A stretch of DNA of 64,000 nucleotides from Phialophora verrucosa (taxonomy: Eukaryota; Ascomycota; Eurotiomycetes; Chaetothyriales; Herpotrichiellaceae), in assembly GCA_002099365.1 (NCBI GenBank), contig MSED01000003.1:2852001-2916000 (forward strand), in the 5' to 3' direction. The notes beneath the pieces were generated by a model, which saw only the letters and a list, made by a program, of their open reading frames with translations, did no database searches and was not told the DNA's origin. Of this stretch, positions 20,486 to 32,703 are shown piece by piece. Position numbers and translations under genes: made by a program. The stretch's first letter is position 1. Each line of letters begins with the position of its first letter.

Positions 20486-22668
20486 TCAATACCCCGTCCG
20501 GCGATCTTCACTCTCCTCCCTTCTTTTCATCTCCTGCAACAGTTCATTGGCACGGTTGAGCACGATCTCGTAGTCCTCGTCGTGCTTCCGGAACTTGACC
20601 AGTTCCGAGTGGGTGCGGTTCAAGGCTATGACGAACGCACTGCGATTTTCCCACGCCCTTCCATGCGTTGCGGACTCTTGGTTGACCAGGACCGTAGGCG
20701 GGCCTTCCATTTTCCAGGCATCGCCAACCTGTAGAGACACTGTGAGCCTGTGATGGGCTGTGACGGATCGATCTCCTTTTTTTTCAAGCCCGGCTTACCT
20801 TGATGGCAGTCGGTGACTCCATAGTCTCGTAAAAGGAGAATATCTTCTGGTGGATTGACGGCAAGGCTTCTCGGAAGTCCCGCGCCTGCTTCATCAGCAC
20901 TTCGGAGTCCTCGCCTAGGGTGTCTAGAAGGCCTCGGTTGGGCATTTCACCGACAATGGGGATCAAGGAGGAGATGTTCATCCCACGGTTCGGCACGCCG
21001 AAGAAGAGACACCCGAGGATGGCGTCGACGTTTGCTTTGTCCGTCTTGTCGCCTTGACTCATCTGGATGATTGCCTATTCGAGACTTAGAAGCTTCATGG
21101 AGACGGGTTCGAATACTGAAACGTACTTCTTTGATGACCAGGCCACCAAGACTGTGGCCGATGAGGATCAGGTACCGCTGATTCCAATCTCCCTTGATTG
21201 TGGCACGTTAACCCCACGTCATCACCACGGCCAGGCAGGTGGAGGGAGTGAATTACCTTTCTCACCGCTCGAAGAGAGTTTCGAAAACGATTGGCAAGAT
21301 CCGGTATGGTTTGAAACGAACGGCTGTTGTCGAGACGTGAATTATAACCGTACGTCAGAATCCTTACAGAAGACATTGAACCTAATCCGGATGTTTTCGT
21401 CCCTGAGTGGATGTCATCTGGCATGGAATCTTGAAGCCACATGTAAGAACCGCCTCTCTCCTTGAACGAGCCATAGGCATGCCCTGCAAGACCAGACACC
21501 GCAATTATGCTGTCCACAGAAGTTAATGGAGAAGCCAGGGTTTGTAGTAGGAAACTTACTCTAGTCCTTTCGGTCCCGTGTCTTCGTGTCGTCCTAGAGC
21601 TGTGAAGCCGATGAAATCAGTGTCAACGGACAGAGCAATGGCATCTTGGATGGGGAGCTGGTGCTGGTTCGAGGAGTTTGGCTCCAGCCGTATCAATAGC
21701 GAACTCATCGCCGCAAGCTGCTCTCGAACTAGCCCAGGCCCCTCAACCGACACCACCGCAGTCTTTTCACGTCGGTATGGGTTGTCGGCAAAGGAGCGTA
21801 TTAGAACGCAATCAGGCATCAGTTTTGCAACGGCGACAAATGATTTCACAAATGAAGCGCTATCATAGTGAAAAGGAACACCTTGAACACGTAGGACTTG
21901 TCCCACTATTCGCTTCTCGCTCGGCGATCGTGCTCCAGGGTCTAGCGACGACGTGGGATCCGTGGGTAACCCTGCACGGTCAACTTGGAATATGGCTACG
22001 CGGTCTTCAATTGTGAAAGCTTCGAATGCCCGGGTTGGTGGTTGTGGGCCTTTGCTCGTCCGCAGATCAAACAGAAGAGGGTCATCCTTTGACCACGGCC
22101 AGCTCCTTAGCTTCAACGTTCCTGTGCCAGGTTTTGCTTGGACCTCGACCCTCGCCTGAAACGCCTCGGCGCATTCGACGACGACACCAGCATACAAGTC
22201 ATCAAGAATCCCAGCCGAGGTACCTCTTCGCTCGTTGATCGTCCAGAGTGCTTCGTTGAACACGCTGCTTCCGGGGCTAGACCACTCTCTTGCTTTTACC
22301 TGATAGGTCGCCCTCTCTCGACTGGGGTCATAGTAAAACACATCACGCACAATTGGTTCGATCTTGGTTCCAAATTTGCTCTTGACTGCGAACGAGGCTG
22401 ACACTTCGGCATGTTTGAAGCGCTGTCCAGGAAGGCGCGGCTTGAAACTGATGCTCATTGCTAGCAGCAGCGCCGTTTGGCCTTTCCAGGACCCATAGGA
22501 GACGGCGCGAACTATTCCAATGACTTCAGACCCTCGGCTTTCGACGTGAGTGATTTTGGTTCTTGTTGCAGTGTCGTGGTTTTTCTGTCCCAATGGGGCC
22601 GAATCAGAGTCTTCTTGTAAATAACTCCGTCGTGTCTCATAGGAATCGGCAACTCGATCGATCTCCAT
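20486..22668 (-). CDS. Alpha/beta-hydrolase (fungal DUF676/SERAC1-like, NLR-effector type)
   Basis: Five exons (22668-21560, 21509-21257, 21192-21127, 21074-20799, 20728-20486) give 648 aa. Residues 1-370 form an uncharacterised N-terminal region with VRAVSYGSWKGQTALLLAMS and later a beta-rich stretch. The hydrolase begins at DIIAVSGLAGHAYGSFKE (oxyanion region; families usually read VHGLGGH), followed by YMWLQDSMPDDI, TYGYNSRLDNSRSF and the nucleophile elbow GHSLGGLVIKE. CLFFGVPNRG and a C-terminal helical tail close the fold. Such hydrolases are frequent N-terminal domains of fungal NLR-like (NACHT or NB-ARC) proteins and also stand alone in lipid-remodelling SERAC1. Here there is no NACHT domain and the protein ends about 80 residues after the last hydrolase strand. 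The catalytic Ser is present; Asp and His partners were not placed with certainty. ATG 22668 was chosen over a TTG two codons upstream. Confidence 0.85.
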
Positions 22669-23995
22669 GGTCAAAGCGGGTTAGTGACAAACTTAGAAAA
22701 ATTCCAGCCGCACTCCGTATAGGTCGCGATAAGCCTGGTTAAGATGCTGTCTGAAAAGGTGATACCGTACGGGGAACGCCCTGGACTGATCCTAGATTGG
22801 TTCCGCTGGAAAATAATTGTCGCAAAAGACGGTCATGACAAGTCCCGAAGCAAGCCTCAGGCGAGAACACAGTGAGGGTCCGACGGTCGCAGGGGTCCAA
22901 CAGTGGGATCGGGCATGGTTCCAGTTCAGAGGAGCATGAGAACAGGCGGTAGACAGCTATTGTAATCGAAGTTCCGCCATGTCCTTCGAATAACCACCAG
23001 AGGTTTAGGTCCGACAGAGATCACAGAATGGCCGGGTTGGCTGCTAAGCTCGGCTCCGGATTGGTGAGCAAGCTTGGTCAAAATCGCCAGGTTTGTCGGC
23101 CACCTTTCACCTCGTACATCTTCCAGGCAGCAGATGTGGGCAGAAAGTGGCCTTCGGGGCACTCCTGGCAAGAATATCCGAGGGGAGCCGGATACTTAGG
23201 CTTGACAGTCGTGGACAATGCAAGTGAGGCTGAGAAGGGCACACAGGCTTCACTTGTCCTACCTGATTGGGAGGCAGTCCTGGGTAAGCATTGGTAGAAA
23301 ATCCAAACCGGTGTGACAAGGCATTTTTTCTTGCATTCTCGAAGCGCTCTCCAAGGCTTACATAGGATAACCTTGGAAAGATTCTAGTTTGCGAATAGCC
23401 CCGCGTCCCGCATGTTACTTGTACAGTATGCCTAAACCGATGCCCTGATGGTTGCCGGTCGAAGCTCTGATGCAGGGACTAACTACTCGTAATACTTCAG
23501 TCTAGCCAACTTCACATCCTACACAGTCTTAACACAGAGCGGCAGTGGCTGTGATTGTGAAGGTGCTGGGCGGCTGCAGTTGCATACCTACGTCGCGTCC
23601 ACTCACCTCGAACTCATTTAGCTCAACAGTCATCACAATACAAATGATCTCAAAGCTTGAGACACCGTTAATACAGGCCGGTACGCCATCTTTCGGCCAG
23701 CTCATTCCCTGTGACGGAAAATTGTGTTAAGTCGCCAGACCAGATAGTTGGTAGGGCTCATGGAACACATCAAGGTGGATGAAAAACCATAGTGCTACAG
23801 CGCAATGATGGTGAACTCAGGCTTCCGCCCAGCAACACCATCGTCCAGACCGAGGAGTTCAGACTCCATTTGCGCATCAGGACAAGCACAATACCTTCTC
23901 TCTCGGTATGCGCGCCTACTCAACGCCGTAACCTCCAGGCCTAGAGGCGCTGACTCTCTACTGCCCGTCGACTACTCAGTTCCCTTGATCCTTCC
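22669..23995. other. Intergenic region, no supported gene
   Basis: About 1.3 kb upstream of the hydrolase gene and downstream of the next hypothetical gene. Only short unconserved open frames; no repeat or RNA gene recognised. Confidence 0.45.
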
Positions 23996-24598
23996 TCAAC
24001 GCATGTGGAACCCCATCTCTCTCGCCTCATCTGCACCGATCCAAATCCCCACGCCCTCTGTCCCCCCTGTGGGACAGAATTCCTCGTTCGCAGCAGCGAC
24101 CAAAGCTTCGACCTTGACTCGGACTGTGTCTGTGTCAGTGCCTATGTCCCTGCTCTGAACAATCCCATCGCATGAATCAGAAACCTCAACCGCCTCACCT
24201 CGCGAAGTAGCAACCTCAACCTTCTGGCCGCGCAAGACAGAGAACTCAACCTTCGCCCAGCCCAAGATGCGGACCGTATGCTCTGGAATCGCCCTCCCAA
24301 CATCCCCAGGGAAGGTAATAATGCGCGTGATTGCTCCACTAGATCTCTCGACCTCACCTCCCGGACACAGACACGTCCAGCCGTAGATGCCCGTAAGGAA
24401 GCCTTGCCTCACGATGACGCCCCGGCCAGGCGAGATGCAGACGGGGAACGGCCGCGGCGTGGTCTCGAGGCCCGTGTGGTTGAGGTGGAATGCGACGTGC
24501 GCGTTGGGTGCGCCGGGACACGCAACGGTGGGGACGGCGCGAGAACGTCGAGGTTCAGAAGGTGCTGTCCGTGCAGGTGTAGATGTGGATGTCGACAT
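23996..24598 (-). CDS. Hypothetical protein
   Basis: A single open exon of 200 aa from ATG 24598. The start MSTSTSTPARTAPSEP is low-complexity and Thr/Ser-rich; the rest is a compact soluble-looking sequence with alternating hydrophobic residues that suggests beta structure (for example CISPGRGVIVRQGFLTGIYGW, shown as seen, and TVRILGWAKVEFSVLRGQKV). Two Cys-containing turns are present (WTCLCPGG and FCPTGG). No family is recognised, and there is no signal peptide or membrane segment. The ORF may be a chance frame, but its length and coherent beta pattern favour a real gene; the first exon could also lie further upstream. Confidence 0.4.
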   Translation of the reverse strand: MSTSTSTPARTAPSEPRRSRAVPTVACPGAPNAHVAFHLNHTGLETTPRPFPVCISPGRGVIVRQGFLTGIYGWTCLCPGGEVERSSGAITRIITFPGDVGRAIPEHTVRILGWAKVEFSVLRGQKVEVATSRGEAVEVSDSCDGIVQSRDIGTDTDTVRVKVEALVAAANEEFCPTGGTEGVGIWIGADEAREMGFHMR

Positions 24599-25005
24599 GG
24601 GTGCGGGTTAGTTATCCACGTAGATATCTGATTCAGGCGATACAGTTGCTGCAGACACACGAGAAAGACGAGGTCTACTTGCAGTATGTGACATTTTCAT
24701 ACCTCCTCGCACGTTTGAACTATTATCTAGTAGTAAACGACTGCGATCCATCGTGGCGAATGTTCGTTTGCAAGTTCGAGTCTGCACGCATGATCGGTAT
24801 TGAGTGATCTCTTCCACAGCCCCTACAGTCCTGTACTCAGGAGCAGACAATGCAAACGAAATTGCTGGGCAGGGGGAGTACGGAGCAAGAGTCCAAAGCA
24901 TCCCGACGAGCACCGTGTCGTTACCGTTGAGCACTAAAATTTCACTCGCTGCAATACCACGCGAATGAGTTAACAAAAGTCTGCACCGGAAATACACGCT
25001 AAAGC
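24599..25005. other. Intergenic region
   Basis: It contains the promoter of the hypothetical gene and the 3' flank of the Whi5-like gene, both on the minus strand. Nothing else seen. Confidence 0.45.
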
Positions 25006-26409
25006 TCATTGACGACGATGTTCGCTCCCTAAACTTCCTGACTGGGCACCCCTAACAAGCTCGAGCAAGCTGTTTGCAGCCTCTCCCTTGACAACACTAC
25101 TGGTAAGAGCACGTGGCCGGAGCTTGTTCCCCTGCATCATCTCGTCTTCGGCAACGTCGTGTCCAAGATCGCAGATCACAGAGCTTGAACTGTGTTCTGG
25201 CGTTCTCGGTTCGACCAGTCGCCGTGACTCTTCAGCGAAATCTCGAGTACCGTCGCCTACAGGAGGAAGTGGCGGACTACTAGGTAGGCCCTCCTGCTCG
25301 GTCCGACTACTTTTGCTGTCGTGGAGGGCGCTATCTTCATTATTCCACCTGGCAGAGAATGCGGTTGGCGTGATTTTCGGCATGGGCAATGCCGACAGAG
25401 TACGCACGGCGGGTTTTGGACCTGACGTCGCGCGGGCGCGCGCCAGAGCCACTCGAGACTCTGGAGATATAATTGGGCTCTCGCTGGAGTCTGGTCGCAC
25501 GGTTGACGAGGACTGCGGAGAGGACGACACTGCGGGTAAACTAGGCGATGAAGATCTGGCCTGGGGTACTTGCAGGCGTGCAAGTGGAGTCGTGATCTGG
25601 TTTGTTTGTATCTTATAGAAGGCGAGCTGCAGCCGCGTGCGCAGGGCTTCTGCTCTCTGGGCCATGTTAGCACACCAACGTCGATGTCAAGGTATGAATG
25701 ATCTACCTCGAGCATCATCTCTTTCCTGGCATCGTCCTTGGCAGTGGCGACCTGTATGGGTGCTTCAACCTCATCGATCATTTGCATGTCATCGTCTTGG
25801 GAAGAGCGGTTGTTGTCGAAGTCGATCAGGCTTGACATGCTTAGACTGACTTGAGACCCTTCTTTTACCAAGTTTGGTCGCAGAGGCGGCACGAGCTGGG
25901 ACGTGTTTTGAGTCAAGCTGATGGCGTGCTAGAGACATTGTTAGCAATCGTCCTCTGTTCCGAAAACCAAAAAGTACCATGGTGTCTAGAGTCTGTTGGC
26001 TGGGCTCTTCATGTATGTGAAACTCAGGCTCGACTTGGGAGGGTTCTTCTTGCGAGCCACGGAAAGAGGTGAAGGACGTGTTCAGAGTTGATTTGCTCCA
26101 AGTCATTGAAGGTTGCGCACTCTCCTCGAGCTCAGACAACGCGTCGCTCTGCAGTTCCGTGACTTGAGACAGGGTGTGTACACTGATTGTTTCCTGAGAG
26201 TCCGCCTGGGCCGATTCATACACTTCTTCCAGCTTGCGCTTCTGACCAGCTCGGGGACCAGTGTGAGGCAATCTGGCCGGGGAATCCCCTCGCGAAGCAG
26301 GGCTGGCAACCTGTAGCCCCCGACTCGACGCCTTCGAGGGTTGTTGTAGGGGCGCGTTAGGGTCTTTCGGCCCGAGGACGCGTCTGGTGGGGGAGGCCGT
26401 TGCGGACAT
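25006..26409 (-). CDS. Whi5/Nrm1-family G1/S transcriptional repressor
   Basis: A nuclear repressor that binds SBF/MBF-type complexes and restrains the G1/S transition. Exons are 26409-25978, 25928-25707 and 25656-25006, giving 434 aa. The deciding feature is the short Whi5/Nrm1 helix-turn motif at the start of exon 3, residues 219-247: RAEALRTRLQLAFYKIQTNQ followed by ITTPLARLQ; yeast and other fungal members read 'LR.RLqlA.yKv.TNQ...p...L'. The rest is disordered, Ser/Pro-rich, with several SP/TP sites suited to CDK control (RVLGPKD start, SPRR-like and PISPES segments) and a KRKLEE basic patch that could serve nuclear import. The gene could equally be an Nrm1 paralogue; sequence alone does not separate them, so no symbol is given. 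Confidence 0.8.
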
Positions 26410-27797
26410 TTCGGATGAGGAACAGTCTAGGATATAACAAGGAGGAGCGCAAGAGGTATCTTATTGCGGGGAAAACAACAAATCAACTCTAGAGCACGAA
26501 GCAAAGACAGAAAACGAGTAGTCGTAGTGGTGGGCGTGTTGAAGAGGAATGAGGCATACACAACATGGAATAAATGCAGGCGCAAAGGCCCGAGGATCAA
26601 CCAAGCGTCAATCTTCGGGCTCTAACCGACGGGCCATTCCATTCTTGACACGCGCCCAATTGGCTTGCGCTGATGCCCTGCAAGTTTAGCAAATCGCGTT
26701 AAGTGGGCCTAATCTGGGGAAGCTCTCGAGCTCTCTTAAAGGCGCCAACTGGGATTTTCCACACGCAGTCACCAGCAATCCTCGGGCAAATTTACGCATT
26801 CCTTGAGCCGAAAAATGCTGTGCGGTCGGGGAGCATCGCGAAGTAATGTTCCACGGCACTACGACCCTTCCACAGGAACGCACAGACGACCAATACACGC
26901 GCTGTACCCAACCACCCCTGAGATAGGCAGCCTCGCCAGCGAGCACGTTGGTCCAGGAACTCACTGTGGAGGTACCAGTTCAGTACGAGAGTGCTGTGGT
27001 CTTCGGATCGCAATGCTCAGTATTATATCGCCGCCAGCACCAACCTACAAGCTACTGGCTGCCGATTAGCTTCAAGCAGCTGCTCTTTTAACACATATGC
27101 CTAGACTTGAAGCAATATGCGGTCGTTTGGCTGAGTGTTGCGCAAAGAATTGCTATATCAAAATCGTCGTAAAGATGCTTTGTGAAGAGAGCAAGTCTGC
27201 AGGTGCAGCACGACCCCCAAGTGAATGAGCTTGGGTGCGAGTTTTGATGATGATAACATCCGCACCTGGGAAGGAGTCGAGGTCGATGGCTGTAGTGTTG
27301 AGTTATGGGAAGGGTAGGTCTTCCTCGAGCTGTGGCCTTTCCCTCGTGCGTGAAATCGATGTTTCGGTTCATTACTAAACTGTCCCAATTCGTCCACGAA
27401 CCAAACGTCCTCTCTCCTGCAGTTGCCGAACTAGTTCATCTTGCATTGAATACACCCCTTTGTCCGCGCGATCGTAGATCATGTATCAGTCCACCTAGAC
27501 GTCGCCAGCGAGTCGTTGTATTGCTCCCATGTTATAGCAGGAAGATGAGTACGCGCAATAGAGGGGGTACCTAGGGGCACGTATGCCATCTGTAGGCGGG
27601 GGTCCACGGCGACGATGACATCGTTTGTCTTCGAATTGAGTATTCATTCAGGACCCACAGACACTGATAGCCATGGTGCCCACACTCCATGCGAGCTACC
27701 TCTCATGCGCTTTTGTGAACCAGGAACCTGTCCGACGGAACCGGAATTACAGGATACCCCCCCTTCCCCCACACCCAAGCGCCCTCCATCGACGCAA
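26410..27797. other. Intergenic region between the Whi5-like and EB1 genes
   Basis: About 1.4 kb with no supported gene. It includes the upstream region of the Whi5-like gene and the 3' flank of EB1. I looked for MCB (ACGCGT) and SCB boxes and found none just upstream of the start. Confidence 0.45.
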
Positions 27798-28760
27798 CTA
27801 AAATGTCTCGGGCTCCTCGGCGCCGTTCGCTTCCAGATCTGGGATTTCGAACCCTTCCTCTGTGCTATAGAGTATGGTCTGGATGTTCTTGATCAACCCA
27901 TTCTCGTCCGTTTCGAGGGAGGGATCTTGTTCGCAAGCAGTTTGGAGTAGCAGCTCGATGTCTCTCAGTTTGCTAAAGTAGAAGTCTCTCTCCTTCTCCA
28001 AGCCGCTGATTGCTTCCTTGAGCTGATCGTTTTCAGCCTTCAATGCGGCGGACCCAACACTAGCCGTTCCCGAAGCTCGTGGCGCTGGTCGGTTGACTGG
28101 TGTGGTCCCCGTCCTTCGTGTTGTACTCGACCCTGTGCTGGCTCTCGGTGCCGATACTGGTGCAGCCGCCGCGGATGCAGGTGCGCTAGTGGCCTTGCGT
28201 CGCGCAACAGCATCATATTCGTGGCCGGGAAAGTATTGGTCCCAGAATCGCTTTGACCACTGAAGGAATTCGAGGTTGTCTTGCATCTTGCATTTCACGA
28301 GGGATTCGACAGGGACGGTTCGATCGATGCCATGCTTGGTAAAACAATCTTTGAAATGACAGTCAGTTGGTGCTCGGTCAGGGGCGTCGAGGAAGAAACA
28401 TACTCTGCAGTATCTTGAAGTTCTGTATGTAGGCGTACTCTGTATTCACATTGAACTTGACTCGGCCCATTGGGATATCAACTGTCATCTCGATTAGCGC
28501 GCCCTCACACTAGAGGCGGGTGACGTACGGAAGATGGAGTCGAATAATTGGCAGAGTGCGGCGCTATCAGCAGAAGATCAGTGTCACGAACCCCAACGTG
28601 AGGCTTCGATGCCGTACCCTGTTCCGCATTGCTCTACTTTGGTGATGTTGAGTTGTAACAGGCCATTCAGCCACGAGAGCAGTTCTTGCCTAGGACTGAG
28701 TTAGCGATGCGCAGTGAGAGGCAGCATCGTCCAAAAAGTGTCCTACCTTGACTCGCCCAT
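27798..28760 (-). CDS. BIM1: EB1-family microtubule plus-end tracking protein
   Basis: Binds growing microtubule plus ends and recruits partners to them. Exons are 28760-28747 (14 nt), 28689-28618, 28563-28529, 28481-28404 and 28348-27798, giving 249 aa. The N-terminal calponin-homology domain reads MGESRQELLSWLNGLLQLN, then VEQCGTGAALCQLFDSIF, PMGRVKFNVNTEYAYIQNFK and KCKMQDNLEFLQWSKRFWDQ. A Ser/Pro/Ala-rich linker follows, then the EB-homology coiled coil (ENDQLKEAISGLEKERDFYF), whose FYF motif is the binding site for SxIP partners. The C-terminal tail is acidic and ends ETF rather than the EEY/F of animal EB1. The first coding exon encodes only MGES and part of an Arg. The yeast name is given for the family; mal3 is the fission yeast equivalent. 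Confidence 0.96.
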
Positions 28761-29165
28761 CGTTGCGCGCAGACCAACTACTCTAGAGAAAGACAATGAC
28801 ACAGCGAGAAGCAGTTGATCAAGCCAGGGCGGGAACGTAACTCAGGACGACAGCAACGGGTTTTTGTTGCGGCGGTGGTTGCTGCGCAGGGAGGACGAGG
28901 ATCGTGGTGTTGACCTGCAACCGCCAACGCGGTCCCTGAATTTTGGGGGAAGGACAAGAGGGGCACCGATTGGCGGTCACTGGCTACGGGGAAGTGCAGG
29001 ATCCCTGGTTGTCCCCACCCCTGGTAAACAGAGCGAGTCACGTGAGAATCGCACTGTGGCCTCACATGTCCAGGGACTGAACGGCTTTTCGTGTCGATTG
29101 TTGGTATTACATTGAAATGGTCGTTGCATCTACCTCCCTTCCCCCCGGCCAGATTCAACCATCGT
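28761..29165. other. Intergenic region, EB1 promoter and PMT1 3' flank
   Basis: No conserved ORF and no repeat. Presumed EB1 promoter on the minus strand. Confidence 0.5.
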
Positions 29166-32036
29166 TTACTTCGTCGCCTCGCTCGCATCACTCGCGGGCT
29201 TGGCCTTGCTATCGTCATCTCCCTTCTTCACCGATCCTCCTGCTTCTGCTTCGGCCGGAGAATTGTTGGCTTGCTCTTCCGGGACTCCCTTTGTTTGCGG
29301 GTTCTGACCTTCTACATCTGGATGTGGTGGCGCAATGTCTGATGGGTTCACCTCGTTGCCTTGGTCATCCACCAATTTTGTCCGCGTCTCATACTTGGTA
29401 GAAAACGATGCTTTACCCTCCGCCAACAACGCCTGTACTTGTGCCTCGTCCAGCAGATTCCCATCCTGGTCGCGATATTCGACCTTTTCTTCTTGCGCAA
29501 TCACCCGACCTTCGCCGATTTGCTGAGAGATTGCGGCTCCGAGGGTGTCTTTTCTCTCAGAGTCGATCTGGACTGACGGAACAGTTGGTGTTGCGTCTCC
29601 AAATGGTGGAGGAAGCGGCGTCGAATACTTGGCGTACTATTCTCAGTCAGCGTAGATCATCCTTGTCAGCATGCCAACTTACATCAGTATAGAAGGTGTT
29701 GCAGTCAAAATCCCAGGTGTCGAACAGCTTCACGGCTCTGCATTGATCTTGGGTCCATGGGTTTCCGTAAATCAAAGGAGCGTACAGAGTGAAAACACCA
29801 ATGGCGAACGCTACAAATGCGACCGCGACACCCCAAGCAAACTCAGGTCGCTTCTTGAGGCCAAACACAGAGATGCGGTTGAAGACAAAGTCGAAGATTT
29901 GGCACAAGGCCATGATGGCAAAGTAGAGTGCTGGGAAATAGTGGTGTAGGAACAACTGTCTGGCCATCAGGTAGAAGGGGAAATAGTGGAATGCCCACCC
30001 CAGAACAGTCTGGCCCACTTCGTAGTCGAACCGCTTGAAGTTCACATTGGAATAATCGTTGCAGCTGCGTTGCCAGCGGAGGACCGAGATACCCTTGAAG
30101 ATAACATAGGTCAAGATGGCCAAGGTGGATGGCCACCAGATGGCCGGATTGCCCAGCAGATACACCTGGCGATGGTCCTTGCCCCAGAAGTTGATGCCAC
30201 GTCTGAGAATGGGCCACGAACCTGGACGAGAGTCCCAAGCGTGCGACTCGACCAAGCCGGCGTTGGTTCTCCACATGACCTTCTGCAGTTCCCAGAACTT
30301 GCCGAGGAAGCCGGGATTTCGGTAGTTGACTTTCTCAGCCTGTTCCTTCAGCATTGGATGGTTGTTCTGCTCGATGTACCACACACTGTTTGGAAGAGTG
30401 CCGCCCTTGGCGCAGGTAACCTCCTGCTGCTCGAATCCCCAGTCAGGCAGCTTGACCTTGTGCGAGAAAAGCACACAGCCAGTCATGACGTGTACGAGCT
30501 TGAACTTCGACTGGATCGTTCTGAGTCTCTTCTTCGCCTCATCGCCATCGGACATAGACTTGACGATCTCAACGCGGAATAAATCGTTGGCATCACCTTC
30601 GAAACCTTCGTAGCCGTAAGCGGTGACTTCCTGCTGCCACTCAGCCTCGGTGACGGGAGGTCGGACGTCATGAGAATGGACACGACGATGGGTCATAAGG
30701 TGATATAGCCTGATAATGTCGCCGTCCTTGATAGGCTCGGTCAAGTTGCCCCATGCCTGAGGACCGGTAACGGTGACATTGTCAGGAGTAACAGGCTGAG
30801 TCTGGTTCTCAAGGAGGAAGATGTTGTTCTCGTCCTTGTGGGGGTACAAGGTGACCTGCTGTTGTTTGCTGCCGCCAGGGTACATGTGAGGGTGAGAGTG
30901 GAGATAGCCACCCTGAGTATTGTGATGTCGCAAGGTCACTTCGCTGCCGAAGAGGATGTCGGCTGGTGTGTCCGCCATGCCCTTGTTGTTCAATGTTGCC
31001 TGGAACTCGGAGGACATGAACCCATCTCCGTCACCTGGGTTGACTAGGCAGAGGAAGTGGATGCCGAACATGCCCACGTAGAATGCGACCGGGATGACAA
31101 TGAGACAGAACACCCGGGCAAACAGATGCTTCGCCCACCTTCTGGGACTGACGTTGACGTTGTCTCCGAGCAAGACCCAGAGCTGAAGAATGGTCAAGCT
31201 GCCGACCCAGGCGATGGTAAAGAGACCAACCCACTTGACGCTGACAGTGGCACCCAGACCGAGACCGGTAGCTGCAAGCCAGAACCACCAACTAGCATCA
31301 AAAGCGCGATCGGGGCCCAGCTCATTTTGATTCGTGAAACATGTCCATGCAAGAGCGGTGAAAGCGGTGCAGATGACCAAGGGCGAATCCAGAAGAATCA
31401 AGCGGGATTGTGTAACCAAGCCATTTTCAAAGATCAAGAGTGCGGCACCCAAGCAAGCCGTGACTGTTCTGCATCCGTATGCTTTTAACGTCAAAAACAT
31501 GGTCGGAATGGTAAAGACTCCGAGGATAGCAGGTAACAGGCGCATGGAGACGTATGGGACCTTGGGCTCGAGGTAATCCTTTCCAATATCCTTGAAGTCG
31601 AAGTCGCCGTTGAAGCCGGCCAGCCAGCCAGCAAGGGTGATGAGGAGCTTGGCTAGAGGAGGGTGGACATCCATGAAGAATTTGCCCTTGATGTATTTCG
31701 TCGCAAAGCCACCGAAGCTACCGATCTGTCAGTGGGATACTTTCCATGAGTGCGTCCGCCCTGGACTTACTGGACCTCGTCGAAGACGACACTGGTAGGC
31801 TGGTAGATCCTGAACAAGCGGACCACAGCGGCGACCAGAGTCAGCAGCGCCATCACCTGATAGTCGCTCATGGGTAACAAGAACACATCATTGTCCGTGA
31901 CTCCCTCGGATGCATAGCTCTTCTTCTTCTTCTTGCCGGATTGCGTCCGAACGACATCACGGCCGGCCTGATCGGGTGTTGAAGTAGGGGCAGCTTTCTG
32001 TGAGGCCGCAGCCTTCCGGGCAGATGTCGCTGCCAT
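29166..32036 (-). CDS. PMT1: Protein O-mannosyltransferase, PMT1 subfamily
   Basis: An ER-membrane enzyme that transfers mannose from dolichyl-phosphate mannose to Ser/Thr of secretory proteins, normally as a heterodimer with a PMT2-type partner. Exons are 32036-31771, 31717-29683 and 29636-29166, giving 923 aa. The catalytic Asp-Glu pair is in the first lumenal loop (VVFDEVHFGGFATKYIKG, split by intron 1), followed by FMDVHPPLAKLL. The central MIR domains contain GGYLHSHPHMYPGG, HSHDVRPPV and FSHKVKLPDWGFEQQEVTC. The PMT1-type features ACY/AYGYEGF and WGFEQQEV fit PMT1 better than PMT2 or PMT4. The C terminus has several helices and an unusually long acidic, Lys/Glu/Ala-rich cytosolic tail. 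ATG 32036 lies after an in-frame TTG and is preferred. It shares a promoter region with SF3A1. Confidence 0.95.
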
Positions 32037-32703
32037 CTTGGGCAGAGACAAGTCCCGATCTCAGTAGAAACTGATGTTGTCGTAAGGTGGTGGAAGAAGG
32101 CTGAACGGATGAGGAGGTTAATGGACCGTTCTCGCGCCTTCGTGTTAGAATTGGATGGGGATAACCAGGAGCAAAAGAAGGACAAGAAGGGAAATGTGGT
32201 CAAAGGACCATGGCCAGAAGGGAGAAGACAAGCACGAAGGAATAAAACCCAAGGGGGCTCCAAGGTGAAGACAAGAATCCAGGTGGTCAGGAGAAGTGAA
32301 CAATTGACAACTGTTCGTTACTTTCTGTCTCCGCAGTGAAATGCAGCCAGCCGTGCAAAAAATGCGCCTGCGCGATGCTGCACATGCGCGTCGTGAGCTA
32401 AGTTTAGGCGTCCCCGTGCGTGGGCTGCCCTCCCCCTTTCGAAGCCTCCACATGTCCAAGCCTCCCGCCACAGGCAGCACTAGCCACATTTACAGATTTC
32501 CATCAACTTAGCATTTTGGCAGACATTCAAGTCAACCTGCTCTCAGCTTCGACCTCCACGCAACTTCACTTGTCAACCGCTACTGCTGCGGCGCACACAT
32601 GGTACTGAAGCCCTGCAGGATCCAGATTTGACGACACAACATCCAGCACAGAAGTGAGGGCCATTCACCACTTCCACCCACCACCGGGCGGGTGCGAACA
32701 ATC
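32037..32703. other. Bidirectional promoter between PMT1 and SF3A1
   Basis: 667 bp between divergent starts. No conserved ORF and no clear TATA element, as expected for housekeeping genes. Confidence 0.5.
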
